NCBI RefSeq assembly: GCF_040436345.1 | Contig: NC_133220.1 | Location: 3,775,423 to 3,839,422, forward strand | Length of the DNA stretch: 64,000 bases | From: Pagrus major | Taxonomy: Eukaryota; Chordata; Actinopteri; Spariformes; Sparidae | Reading direction: 5' to 3' | Shown: positions 1-11,600 of the stretch, piece by piece | Numbering within the stretch: the stretch's first letter is position 1 | How the letters are laid out: each line of letters starts with the position of its first letter | The notes under the pieces: generated by a model | The model's input: the letters and a program-made list of their open reading frames with translations, nothing else | Database searches by the model: none | What the model was told of the DNA's origin: nothing | Position numbers and translations under genes: made by a program

Positions 1-2310
1 CAGACGATGTTTCAGGTATTTAACCAAAAGCCCACTGACTTTGAGAAGAGGGGACGAAACATGCAAAAATGCATCATTATGATTAATAACAAAACTTATT
101 TCTGGGTTTAAAGACTCATTCCTGCAGCACTATGTGGAGGCTGTTCAACAGGGAAGACAACAACTCCCAAGTTCCCACGCTGCTTCACAACACCGTCAAA
201 CTAAGTCTTTATCTCACTGGTTAGATTGAGAGATTCCTCGCGGCAGAAGTTAATACTGTGTGTTTAAACTCAGTTCAGTTGAACATATTGACACAAAATG
301 TTGATACATTTGCATTTACATTTACATTTAGGGCATTTAGCAGACGCGTACATTTGTCACAAGAAAGAAAACACAACATATCACCGTTGATAAAGTAGAA
401 AAGATAGAAAGAATATTTAAGCCCTCTTCTGAGCAAAGTAGCTGCTATTTATCAAGGATACCTTTCATAAGTGCTACGATGTAAGTGCTAGAGTTAGGAA
501 CATACAAGTGCATATGATGTTTGGGTTTTTTTTGCTTTTTTTTGGGGGGGGATTGGGGGGTGGGGAGGGAGTCATGTCATGCTATGCGGTGTCGAGGTGA
601 AGTCTGAACAAGTGAGTCTTGAGTCTTTTGCGAAAGATGGCTGTCCTGACATTGGTCGGGAGTTCGTTCCACCACTGAGGTGCCAGAACAGAGAAGAGTC
701 GGGATTTCGCTGGGCGGTCTTTGTTTGCTCTTGGCGATGGCGGTACCAGCCAGCCAGCTGTTGTAGTAGAGTGAAGTGCTCGCGCAGGGGCGTGTGGTCT
801 GATCAGTGTTTGGAAGTAGATGGGTGCAGTTCGGTTGACGGCCTTGAAGGCCAGCACCATGGTCTTGAATCTGATGCGGGCCACAACAGGAAGCCAGTGG
901 AGGTCACAGCGGAGGAGGGGGGTCACATGGTAGAGTTTGGGTAGATTGAAAACAAGTCGCGCTGCAGCATTCTGGATACGTTGCAACGGTTTAGTCGCAG
1001 AGCCTGGGAGTCCAGACAAGAGCGGGTTGCAGTAGTCGAGGCGGGAGATGACCAGCCATTGAACCAGGAGTTGCGTCGCTTCCTTTGTGAGGAAAGACTG
1101 GATCCTGCAGATGTTGTAGAGGGCAAATCTGCAGGATCGGGCCACCGTGGTGATGTTGGGGGTGCAGGATAGTCCATCGTCGAGGATTACACCCAGGTTC
1201 CTCGCAGTCAATGAAGGCGATACCGTGACGTCCTCAACAGTGACTGACAGGTCCAAGTAAGGGCAGTCTTTCCCCCGGGATGAAGAGGGGTTCAGTTTTA
1301 CTAAGGTTGAGCTTGAGATGATGGGCAGTTGTCCAAGCGGAGATGTCTGCCAGACATTCTGAGATGCGCGTGGCAACGTGGGTGTTGGAGGATGGGGGAA
1401 AGGAGAGGAACAGCTGGGTGTCGTCAGCATAACAGTGGTAAGAGAATCCATGTGATGCGATTGCAAAGCCGAGTGATCTAGTGTATAGTGAAAACAGAAG
1501 CGGTCCTAGTACTGAGCCTTGAGGGACACCAGTTTCCAGGGAGCAGGGTTTGGACAAGGAGCCATTCCACATGACCTGAAAGGTTCGTTCTGTCGGGTAT
1601 GATGCGAGCCAGGTTGAAGCAGAGTCAGCGATGCCAAGTTTGGCCAAAGTGGAGAGGAGGATTTGGTGGTTGACTTTGTCAAACGCAGAGGATAAGTCGA
1701 GGAGGATGAGGACTGACGAGTGGGACAAGGCTCTGGCGGCCCGGAGCAACTCAGTCACTGTGAGGAGGGCCGTCTCAGTGGAGTGAGCAGTCCTGAAGCC
1801 TGACTGATTGGGGTCAAGGAGGTCGTTTTGCGAAAGGTAGGAGGACAGTAGGTTGTAGACGGCACGTTCCAGGGTTTTAGAGAGAAATGAGAGAAGAGAT
1901 ACAGGTCTGTAGTTTCGGATGTCAGCCGAGTCTAGAGCGGATTTCTTTAGGAGTGGCTTTACTGTAGTTGTTTTGAAAGGAGCTGGAAAGGAGAGGTGGT
2001 AAAACCAACAGTGAGACTCCAAAGGGCAAAACTGCTCTTTACCTCTGCCCACACTGCCCTCAGTTAACACACACCTTCCCACAGTGGGCAGGCATGAGCA
2101 TGTTGGAACCACTGAGCAGCATTTATGAGAACCATTACAATAAAATAGATACTTTTTTATTGGTTTACTTTCAATCCTTATCTTCTTACAGTGAAACCAC
2201 GAGGTAATGTTTGCAGGAGACGAGTTTCTGGGAATATAGCAGCCTTCTCAAACAGGAACTGACTCACACTCACCCACACACACACGGCCTATTGGGACGA
2301 GTGACAAGTA
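1..2310. repeat. Segmentally duplicated upstream block, copy V0
   Basis: The opening bases recur almost unchanged at about 32679 and again at about 35861, in the same orientation, and the similarity runs on past the L2 insertion to about 2290. Later parts of the block (2600-2960) match 36725-37390. The other copies sit immediately upstream of immune gene B. This copy therefore probably lies upstream of a further gene copy beyond the left edge; that is inference. No host coding exon is visible in it. Confidence 0.75.
304..1997 (-). mobile_element. L2-type LINE, 5'-truncated, copy 1
   Basis: On the minus strand this encodes the reverse transcriptase core of an L2 (CR1/L2 clade) LINE. Visible motifs are NYRPVSLLSFLSK, SSAFDKVNH, GVPQGSVLGPLLFSLY and the catalytic YADDT, followed by the L2 C-terminal region (DYCNPLLSGLP, LHWLPV). 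The 3' end carries the family's tail of ACATTT-type repeats next to GGCATTTAGCAGACGC. The reading frame shifts between about 1234 and 1466, and the 5' half including the endonuclease is absent, so this copy is dead. The ends were set by comparison with the empty site at about 36165. The same insertion is present in the duplicate at 32919-34614. Confidence 0.85.
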
Positions 2311-2330
2311 GAACAATGGGAGGTAAATCC

Positions 2331-2600
2331 AGCAAAAACCAGGAAGCTGGCGTAGGAAACCTATTCTATTTTAGCCTACTTTCCTATTTCTTAACTTGTT
2401 TTAATGTTTTGTTTTAATGTTTTTTAATTGCTTTTTAGGTTTTGAACAGCACTGTAACTTTTATTTTATTTTAGCCTACTTTCCTATCTCTTAACTTGTT
2501 TTAATGTTTTTTTAAAATGCTTTTACTGTAACTGCCTGTAAAGCACTTTGAGTTGCCTTGTGTCTGAATTGTGCTATACAAATAAACTTGCCTTGCCTTT
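2331..2600. repeat. AT-rich interspersed repeat tail, internally duplicated
   Basis: The segment TTTTAGCCTACTTTCCTAT followed by TTAACTTGTTTTAATG occurs twice (about 2371 and 2470). It is followed by a stretch typical of teleost repeat 3' ends (AAAGCACTTTGAG, then GTGCTATACAAATAAA). The segment is missing from the related blocks at 34900 and 36480, so it looks like an insertion special to this copy. The family is not identified. Confidence 0.4.
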
Positions 2601-2791
2601 CAGCTTTTCATTGAAAAATACAAACAAACACATTCAGACACCTCACCCACATTTTCCTCGGAAATATGAGTCACGTAATCGCTGATGTGTTGCAACAGTC
2701 AGGTCTGATTAGAAAGAAAACAGTGACTTCAGGTGCAGGTTAGAGCTGGAGCCTCTCACCATCACAACCCCTCCTCTGCAGCCTGAATGCA

Positions 2792-2908
2792 GCCAAATCT
2801 TACCACCTCCAGGTAAACGAGCCAAATCTTATCACCTCCAGGTAAACAAGCCAAATCTTAACACCTCCAGGTAAATGAGCCAAATCTTATCACCTCCAGG
2901 TACACGAG
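2792..2908. repeat. 29-bp minisatellite, 4 units
   Basis: There are four units of 29 bp, each reading roughly CCAAATCTTAYCACCTCCAG then GTAAACGAG. The same array at 36924-37330 has about 14 units, so copy number has changed since the block was duplicated. Confidence 0.9.
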
Positions 2909-3076
2909 GTGTGACAGTTCAGGTAAAGAGGGAACAGCTGACACACCGTACAAGACATAACAATTACAATTATGTACACACATGGAAGCATAAAGGTAAA
3001 ACTCAAAACAGTCAAATAAATGAAATCATTTTCAAAATGTAGAACCACAACAATAAACTTTTGTTAACTCTGGTTA

Positions 3077-3726
3077 ACATAACAATGTCATACAGAAAGT
3101 TCACCCTTTTCTACCAACAGACACAGTTTTGTCACTGGTCTCTCAATAATATTCGTCTTTATTTGAATTTGAACAGATCTGATGATGCCTGTTTTGTCAG
3201 GGAAAGTTTTGATTACTTTCCCAATCATCCAGGAATTTCTGGTGGCATCTGAGATCAAAATAATGTTCCCTGTTGCAAGATTACATTTTGGTTCGCTCCA
3301 CTTTTTTTTCCACTTTTGTTTTCTTGTTTTGTTTTTCTCCACTTCTTGGTTTCTGAATGGCAGCTACAAACCGTAATGTCCATCTTGCAACTTCACAGAT
3401 TGCTCCATAATTTCAATGAATTTTGCCTCCTCTCTTCATATTTCTTCTTGGTCCTCATCAACTCTCTCATTGAAATCATGTTCCTACTGCTTCTTCAACA
3501 GCTGCTCAAGTGACTTGACAGTTGTTCTGTTTAAAGTGGCAAAATGACAGCAGTCATCATCAAGGTCGCCTTTCCAGTCCTCACATGTGCCACTAACAAC
3601 CCACCCCAACAGGGTTTTAACAGCAAAGGGTCCCTCGCCTTGGCTGTTGACTTCCCACAGTTCCAGCCACTTTGAAGCATTCGTACCAATTATGCTCTCG
3701 TAAATCTCTATATGACGGAGCTTCAC
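3077..3726 (-). mobile_element. BEL/Pao LTR-retrotransposon fossil
   Basis: Two coding remnants lie in the same orientation. The right one resembles the Pao peptidase/linker region (GPFAVKTLLGWVVSG). The left one resembles the C-terminal domain of BEL/Pao integrases, DUF5641 (RNSWMIGKVIKTFPDK, then ERPVTKLCLL). Only these short parts remain and no LTRs were recognised, so this is a heavily broken, old fossil. It ends at the stray immune-gene promoter copy at 3705-3868. Confidence 0.7.
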
Positions 3727-3868
3727 ACACTCCTCAACACCCTGACTGGTTCATCACAACCTGTTTCTGCTCCTCAGCCTGAAGCTGTGGCACTTCCGGT
3801 ACTAATATTTCAGAATAAAAGCGCCATCACCAGGCCTGCAGCTGCCATCGCATTTTGTCTGGGTGTTG
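3705..3868 (-). pseudogene. Orphan copy of the Ig-gene promoter/5' region
   Basis: This is nearly identical to 18440-18603, which lies immediately upstream of the start codon of gene A; a more diverged form lies upstream of gene B at about 31655. Here the homology stops at the BEL/Pao fossil before the signal-peptide exon, so no first exon follows. It marks one edge of the tandem duplication unit. Confidence 0.75.
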
Positions 3869-3870
3869 GC

Positions 3871-3962
3871 CACTGAGAGGAGGGAAGTAACGAAGTACAA
3901 ATACTTTGTTACTGTACTTGAGTAGATTTTTCAGGTGTCTGTACTTCACTAGAGTTTTTATT
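3871..3962. mobile_element. hAT-like MITE, left end
   Basis: AAGTAACGAAGTACAAATAC, then TTACTGTACTTGAGTA, is the left end of a MITE family very common in teleosts. The matching right end (CCGAGTACTTCTTCCACCAC) lies at 6410-6542 in the same orientation, with the last exons of gene A in between. The copy in unit B is at 18606-18700. The assignment is from memory of the family, not from a database. Confidence 0.5.
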
Positions 3963-4359
3963 GTTCTGACAACTTCTGACTTTGACTCCATTAATAACAA
4001 ATATCTGCAGGTGAATTTTGTTAATCTGGGACATTATTTGAGCTTCAGCCGTCAGCAGGTCTGGATCATGTTGTCTCCTCACAGACTCAGGCCTCATTAC
4101 ACAGACATGAGGATTTCTTTACATTCAGCTGTAATCTCCATTCATGAAGCTGTCAGTGAGGTAAACTGTCTCTAGAAACCTTGTTTTAAAGAGGATTTAT
4201 CTGCTCTGTTGTCTCTTTGGTGTCCTGACAGCTGCTGTAAAACACAGATCATCTCAGAATCACACCCATAAATTAAAATCACTTTTATTCCTTTGATCAC
4301 AGTTTGAACACAGAAACATCAGAAACAGTCACAACACACAGTTTTGACATTTTTCATGT

Positions 4360-4365
4360 TTTATT
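4360..4365 (-). terminator. Poly(A) signal of gene A
   Basis: AATAAA on the minus strand lies about 1.3 kb beyond the stop codon; a second possible hexamer is at 4284-4289. Both are conserved in unit B (19095-19100). The resulting 3' UTR would contain the interspersed repeat at 4636-4940. Confidence 0.45.
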
Positions 4366-4635
4366 CAAACGTTTGTATAGAAATGATGAAGCGCTGCCTG
4401 AAGTGACATGAAACACTACAAGTGCATCATCAGTGAACAACAGAAACATCAGTGTGTAACTGGACCTGACAGACTGCCTGAGCACCTGGAAACATAATAA
4501 AGAACCAATACAGGCTCGTCCCAAATAATGGCAACAAATATAAAAGTCACATTATATTTACTTGCAGCTACAAAGTGTTCACACTGACTGACAGTGTTAA
4601 CAGCAGCTTTAGTTCAGTGAAGTCTGATGGTTTTA

Positions 4636-4940
4636 AAGCACATGTGGAGCTCAGTCAGGAGCTTTAAGCGCTACAAGCAGTCTGATAATATTTGGTCAAT
4701 AGACGCCATTTATACAGCACTGCTGCCCTCATTCATCCATTCACTCACTCACTCACTCACACACTCACTCACTCACTCGCTCACTCACTCACTCACTCAC
4801 CGATGGCAGTGAGCTACCATACAAGGTGCTGGTCTGACCATCGGGAGCAGTTTGGGCTTCAGCCTGTTGCTCGAGGACACTTGGACATGTGGACGGGAGG
4901 AGCCGGGGATCGAACCACCGACCCTGTGATTAACTGACCA
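4636..4940. repeat. Interspersed repeat with (ACTC)n, 3' UTR of gene A
   Basis: This is a common teleost repeat unit (TTTATACAGCACTGCTGCCC, then CCATCGGGAGCAGTTTGGG, GAGGACACTTGGACATGTGG and GGGGATCGAACCACCGACCC). An (ACTC)n tract occupies about 4738-4800. It is probably a non-autonomous DNA element, but the family is not certain. The duplicate at 19371-19715 has a longer ACTC tract. Confidence 0.55.
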
Positions 4941-5677
4941 GCTGCTGGAGACGCATCAGATAATCAGAATATAAAAATAAAAGAATAAAAGCAACATAGA
5001 ACAGAGTGAAAGAGCTCGTCTTTGTCCTCAACAACGACCTCGTCAACGACTACGTTCATACAATCTTTCCTGGAAGTTGCTCTCTGTCGTACACGAGAAG
5101 TGAAAGAAGACTTAAAATACAGCTTGAGAGAGAAGTTCAAACCCTGCAGACTTCCTGTTTTGGCCAATCACTGCTTGAAGTGGATGTGACAGTTGGTTTG
5201 TTGGTTTCAGGAAGTGAGTCGGACTGATGCCTTTTTACTTTGACAGGATTCTGGGTCCTACACTTGACTTGGACACTTTTTGTGACTGAGTGCTGTGAGA
5301 TAAAGGCGAGGACTGTATATGTGTATATTTTGTATATTAACTGTGAGTTAGCTCTGTAGATCATCGAGCAGACATGCTGTGATCTTACTGTCTATGATCT
5401 GGATGAGGTTCAGGACATGAGGACGGTTCAGGGAGAGACTGTTGCCGTGGTAATGGGACATAGTGATGAAGGCAGAACGAGCTACATGCACATCGTCACC
5501 CAAACAACCTTCCTTGTGCCATCACAACTCTCTGCTTTAACGCAACCCCGATCCTAACCTGAACCTCAGATTCATTTAAATGTTAAAACCAGGTTTTACT
5601 TCTCCAACTGAAATAAGTGACCAGACAAAATGTCCTCACTGTCATCCAGCATGGTCTCAGACTCCAAGTGGTGCTGA

Positions 5678-8600
5678 CTATTTTTTATCAATTAGGGTTC
5701 CCAGTGCAGTGTCTCTTTGTCCGTTGGTTGTGACTGGTGCTGAACCTGGATCAGCAGGAAACAAAACAAAGTTATACTCAAGAAAATCCCAAATGTCTTG
5801 ATCCTACTCTGAGTGTTAATACACACAGAATGATTAATGTCAGAGAGGATAAAACAACTGTCAAGACTCTGAACATCAGATACATATAAAGAATTAGTTC
5901 GTGTTTAGTTTGTGTTGTCTGTTCATCATTAATATGTTGATACAATAATTAATCTTACCTTCTGCACGAATTTGTTTGATGTGATTCTTGAAGTAAAGCA
6001 CAACTACAACACCAGCAACAACAGAACCAATGAAAAGGAGGCTGACAACTACAAAACCAACAATCCATCCAGCAGACGACCCTGAAACAGATACAAAGTG
6101 AGTGCATCAGTCAGAAGGTCAGTGCAGATGATAAACAGCAGACTGGACCTCACAGCTCACACAGAACAACTAAAGGTGAGTCTGCTCCTGAAATCTGAAC
6201 TTGTTTCACATGAAAACTCCACTGGGATGAATGTGAGCAGGAACAGTGATGTTCGCTCTGATCTCAGGTCCAGTTTCCTCCTGCTGGGCTCCACAGCTCA
6301 GAGGCTGCTTCTGGTTCTGGTCCCAGCAGTGAAGAAATAAATGGACTCAGTTACAGTCCATCACTTTGATCTGACAGTAAAAACACAGGATCATCTGATA
6401 AAATATAAAACTTCTTCACAATACTTTTACTGATACTTTTACACTTTTACTCAGTTGGACTTTTACTTGTAACAGAGTATTTTTACTTTGTGTTTTGCTT
6501 CTTTCACTTCAGTAAAGTATCCGAGTACTTCTTCCACCACTGACTACTGTCCAGAAACATGAAGGTTAAAATCACTGTGAGCTTCTTGGTGCTGGTCGGC
6601 TCCACAGTTATTGGGCCTGATGGGAGCAGATCAACACACAGTCTGTAGATTATGGAAGTTGAGTCTCAGTAGAAGACTGAAGTTTTCACTCAGTTTGAAA
6701 CATTTTCAACATTTTTAAAATTCAGAGGATCCTTTAGATCTGATTAATAAAAAGTGTGACTATATGTAATGAGAAGGACTTTTTACAGTGTAAAATGAGC
6801 CTGGTGCTGCCCTCTAGTGGACAAACTGTGTCATGAAGACTCTGATTCTCAGTCACAGTCAAACATCAGTAAATGTTGGAGGCGCTGAACATTTCTTCAC
6901 TCCTGGTTTCAGGCTCAGACAGAAGAGGAAGACTCCTGCTCAGATGTATAAACCACAGTGTTACAGTTCATCTCATGTTTTCATCTTATTTTCACTTTAA
7001 GTCAAAACTTAATGCTGGATTTTAAGTTAATTCATCTTGTAATTAACCAACTCTGCTGCAGTTAATGAATAAAGTACCAGGAAGCTGTTTGTCATGTTGG
7101 ACCTTCACTGCAACACAACGGTTATAATTACAAGTTTACATCGTCCAGTAAAAACTGCAGCTCCACAGCCTTTATGTTCAGTGTCATGAAGAAGTATCTG
7201 ACTCCTTCCTGATTTATTCCATGTTTGTATATTTGTCACATTTAATTGTTTCAGATGTTCAAACAGAATCAAATATGAGGCAGAGACAACCTGAGTTAAC
7301 ACAAAATACAGTTTCTAAATGAGCAATTTCATTATTGAAGGTAAAAATCAGGACGACAAAGTCTTTTTAAAATGATTGAACACTCAGAATGATGTCACCA
7401 TTAAGAGGCACATGGGTTTCAGCATGAATGAAGGTTTTCAGGCCCTAAATCACACCCTGCTTCTTCATCTATTTTACTGTCACTGGGACCATAACTGACT
7501 AAATGAACATCATGTTGAGTTGAAGAAGACTTGAAACTAGAGACTGAGGCCATGAACTCATCAGGAGACTGTTTACTGAGGGAATAAATCAGGTGAGAAG
7601 CAGCTTCCACACAATCACACCTCTTTCTGAGCCCAGTGGAGTCGCCCCCTGCTGGTCGGGAGAAAGACTGCAGGTTTAAGGCACTTTCACACCTGAAGGC
7701 TTCGACTATATTTTATACAGTCGATGATCGCGACTGTTTTAAGTTTAAAAAGCTTTAAGTTGATAAAAAAAGATCACGACTCACTAAAAATTATCTTGAA
7801 TTGACATCACATGAGATTTGTTGTCTGATTTTTTATTTCACTGAAGTCAGAGAAAAAATGTGTTTTAAAATATGAAACATTAAGTGTTTAAAAGCTTTTG
7901 TTTGAGTCTCTGACAACAACTCAGATTAACAAACATTCAGAGACAGACGGGTACAAGTACTCAAGTACTGAGCTTATAATTGTACTCTAATTTATGTAAC
8001 TTTATACTTCTACTTCACTACATTTCAGAGGTAATATTGTACTTTTTACTCCACTACATTAATCAGACAGATAAAGTTACTAGTTACTTTGATCTAAACT
8101 CATAAAATATAATTATATGTAGAGTTAAAGTTTGCTCCTAGTTTTCAGTCTGAGTTCAGTTTGTAGTTGAGAAATAAAATAATAAAGTCATCAGTGAGTA
8201 AACTCTTCTCTTCCTGTCTGAGCGTCTTCATGGTGTTTGTTGTGTGATTCATGTGTAACTCGGCTGCTGTAACGCTGCAGTTTGTCATTGGGATTAATAA
8301 AGTCTCTCTCTAATCTCTCTAATCTAAACAGAGCTCACAGTGACGGCCTCTCTGACGGCTTCACTCTGCTGTTGCTGGGCCTGTCTGGTGACATTGTCTT
8401 CAAATTATACTTGTCACAATCTATTAGTAAACTGAAATCAAGTATTTATTGGCCACAGACTTTGTTAATTCCGTGAATCTAAAAAAAATTAGTCAATAGC
8501 GCTTTATCGATGAAATCACGGCCAATCGGCGATGCCTACGTTTGGGTCGGTACCACAGGCTGGTAGACAGACTACATACATCAAACACAAACAACAATCG

Positions 8601-11600
8601 TCCCTATGGCATCAACACAGTAGCATTTGGTGACCATCAACATTTCTTACTGCCCCCAATCAAGTCAGTCTAGAACCGGGCCTGCAGTGAGGACCTCTCC
8701 TGGACCACCAACACTGCATCACTGGTGAAGAAAGCGCAGCGGCGCCTCCACTTCCTCCGCAAACTCAAGCGAGCGAGAGCTCCTCCGTCCATCATGTGCA
8801 CATTTTACCGGGGCACCATTGAGAGCATCCTGACGAGCTGTATCACTGTGTGGGGCGGGAGCTGCACTGACTGCAACAAAAAGCCCTGCAGCGCATAGTG
8901 AACACAGCTGGAGAGATCACTGGTGCCCCACTCACCTCCCTGCAAGACACATACACCACCCGCCTCACCCGCAAAGCGACGCCAGCCGCCCCGCACAGTC
9001 TGTTCAGCCTCCTGCCCTCTGGGAGAAGATACCGGAGCCTCCGTGCTTCATCCACCAGACTCACAACCAGCTTCATCCACCAGACTCACAACCAGCTTCA
9101 TCCACCAGACTCACAAACAGCTTCATCCACCAGACTCACAACCAGCTTCATCCACCAGACTCACAACCAGCTTCATCCACCAGACTCACAACCAGCTTCA
9201 TCCACCAGACTCACAAACAGCTTCATCCACCAGACTCACAAACAGCTTCATCCACCAGACTCACAACCAGCTTCATCCACCAGACTCACAACCAGCTTCA
9301 TCCACCAGACTCACAACCAGCTTCATCCACCAGACTCACAACCAGCTTCATCCACCAGACTCACAACCAGCTTCATCCACCAGACTCACAACCAGCTTCA
9401 TCCACCAGACTCACAACCAGCTTCATCCACCAGACTCACAACCAGCTTCATCCACCAGACCCACAAACAGCTTCATCCACCAGACTCACAAACAGCTTCA
9501 TCCACCAGACTCACAACCAGCTTCATCCACCAGACTCACAACCAGCTTCATCCACCAGACCCACAAACAGCTTCATCCACCAGACTCACAACCAGCTTCA
9601 TCCACCAGACTCACAAACAGCTTCATCCACCAGACTCACAACCAGCTTCATCCACCAGACTCACAACCAGCTTCATCCACCAGACTCACAAACAGCTTCA
9701 TCCACCAGACCCACAAACAGCTTCATCCACCAGACTCACAACCAGCTTCATCCACCAGACTCACAAACAGCTTCATCCACCAGACTCACAACCAGCTTCA
9801 TCCACCAGACTCACAAACAGCTTCATCCACCAGACTCACAACCAGCTTCATCCACCAGACTCACAAACAGCTTCATCCACCAGGCTGTCAGGAAGCTGAA
9901 CTCTCTCCCACTCTCCCCAAAACCTCTGGCCTCTGAACCCTGAACCTTCAGACTGACTGTCTTTTGCATTATTACAAATACATCACACAGAAACTTTTTG
10001 CTGTTTACTGACTGCCTTCTTTTGCACTACATATCATACAGAAACTGGACATACTGTACATACAGGAACATAGTAGTTTTTTTATATATTTTATTGTCTA
10101 TTTAATGTTAGTAAATGTCTTTATTTCTGTCGTGCACCTTATTCATACTTTAGTGTTAGGAAATGTCTTCATCTTGTTGTGCTTGTGCACTTTATTTCTC
10201 TCACTGTGGGACAGTGAGAAACGTCTTTTCGATTCCTCTGTATGTCTGCTACATGTGGAGAAATTGACAATAAAAACTTGAAACTTGAAACTAATAAAAA
10301 CTTCAGTGTGTTTTGGTGAAATAATAATTCTTCAATTTAACAACATTTTTCTTTTGGAAGTTAAATGTGACAGAGTGTCAGGATCAGGCTGCAGCAGCCA
10401 TTTATAAATCTGTTACTGAGTTTGTGGGTGAAGATCAGACTGACCTCAACATCCTGAAGACTGAAAACTTATAAACCAACAAGAATTAAAATGATTGAAG
10501 TGTTAATACACTGCTTAGAATGATCTCACCATCAAGAGGCACATAGGTCTCAGCATAAATCTTATGTCCGATTTCCTCCTGTGTGACGACACAGCGAAAG
10601 TTGTCGGTCTTGGTCAAAGCAGCTTGAAGGACGATGTCGTAGCTGTCTCCTCTTTCTGTGACCTTCACATCTTTAACAGGAAGGATGTTTCCAGAACTGT
10701 CCTGCCACTCGACTTTAGGTTTTGGAGAAGCACCAAGGACTTCACACTGCAGCACCGTCCCATCATCTGTTTTAACTGTTGTGACAGACGGTTTTGAAGC
10801 TGCACCTGTGAACATGACAGAAACAAAAGATGACATTAGATTTAATTACAGCATCAGAAATGTAATATTGGGATGTTTTTTGTTCATCACATCTGTAATA
10901 AAAAGCATGATGAGGCTCAGTTACAGCTCCCAGCATTATTCAGCAGAGGATCATATTTCAGACACATTTAACTTCTACAAAGAGTTTGTAACTATTTATG
11001 ACTAAAACACTTTTTCTGACTCACATCATGACAGAAACACATCAACAGTGAAGACTTTACAGCAGCTCCTGAACTTTTTGTCGACACTGTCATCGAGGTG
11101 TTAATGAAATAAAATCTTTATCACTGAGCTCGTAGTTAGTGACGTGTTGAACTGGACTGTATTATATTCAGACGTGTTTCTAATATTCTGACCCGTCATG
11201 TTTGTAAACAGGGAGGACAAAAAAACAGAAACACCTCTCAGTGTGATGTAGTTCAGTACAACACCACCTTTAACTGTGACCTCAGTAATAAAAACACACT
11301 TTCATTTACACATTTCAGACAAAGTCGACACAAACTGAACATTATAAAGTTCATAAAAACAGAATTAGTGGCAGAGCTGCTGTATTACATTACAATATAT
11401 ACATAAACATATTTATGCTGCTGTACATACTGTATATATGTGATCTATAGTGTGAACACTGTATTCATATCAAACCTCCAGCTGTTTATTCTCTATATAA
11501 CGTCTCACTGACGTTACTTTGCTCTGATACCTGCATTGTATATTTTGCCTTCTGTGCTGCTGCACGTGTTCACACTGTTTATATCTTAGTGTCTTCATCC

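Noticed and set aside
5006-5227. Small open frames in the 3' UTR of gene A and their twins in unit B
   Set aside because: They sit in the untranslated region of the Ig transcripts and show no motif or splice support.
8898-9936. Long repetitive open frames (333 and 337 codons)
   Set aside because: They are the 25-bp minisatellite read in rotating frames inside a LINE 3' end, not a protein gene.
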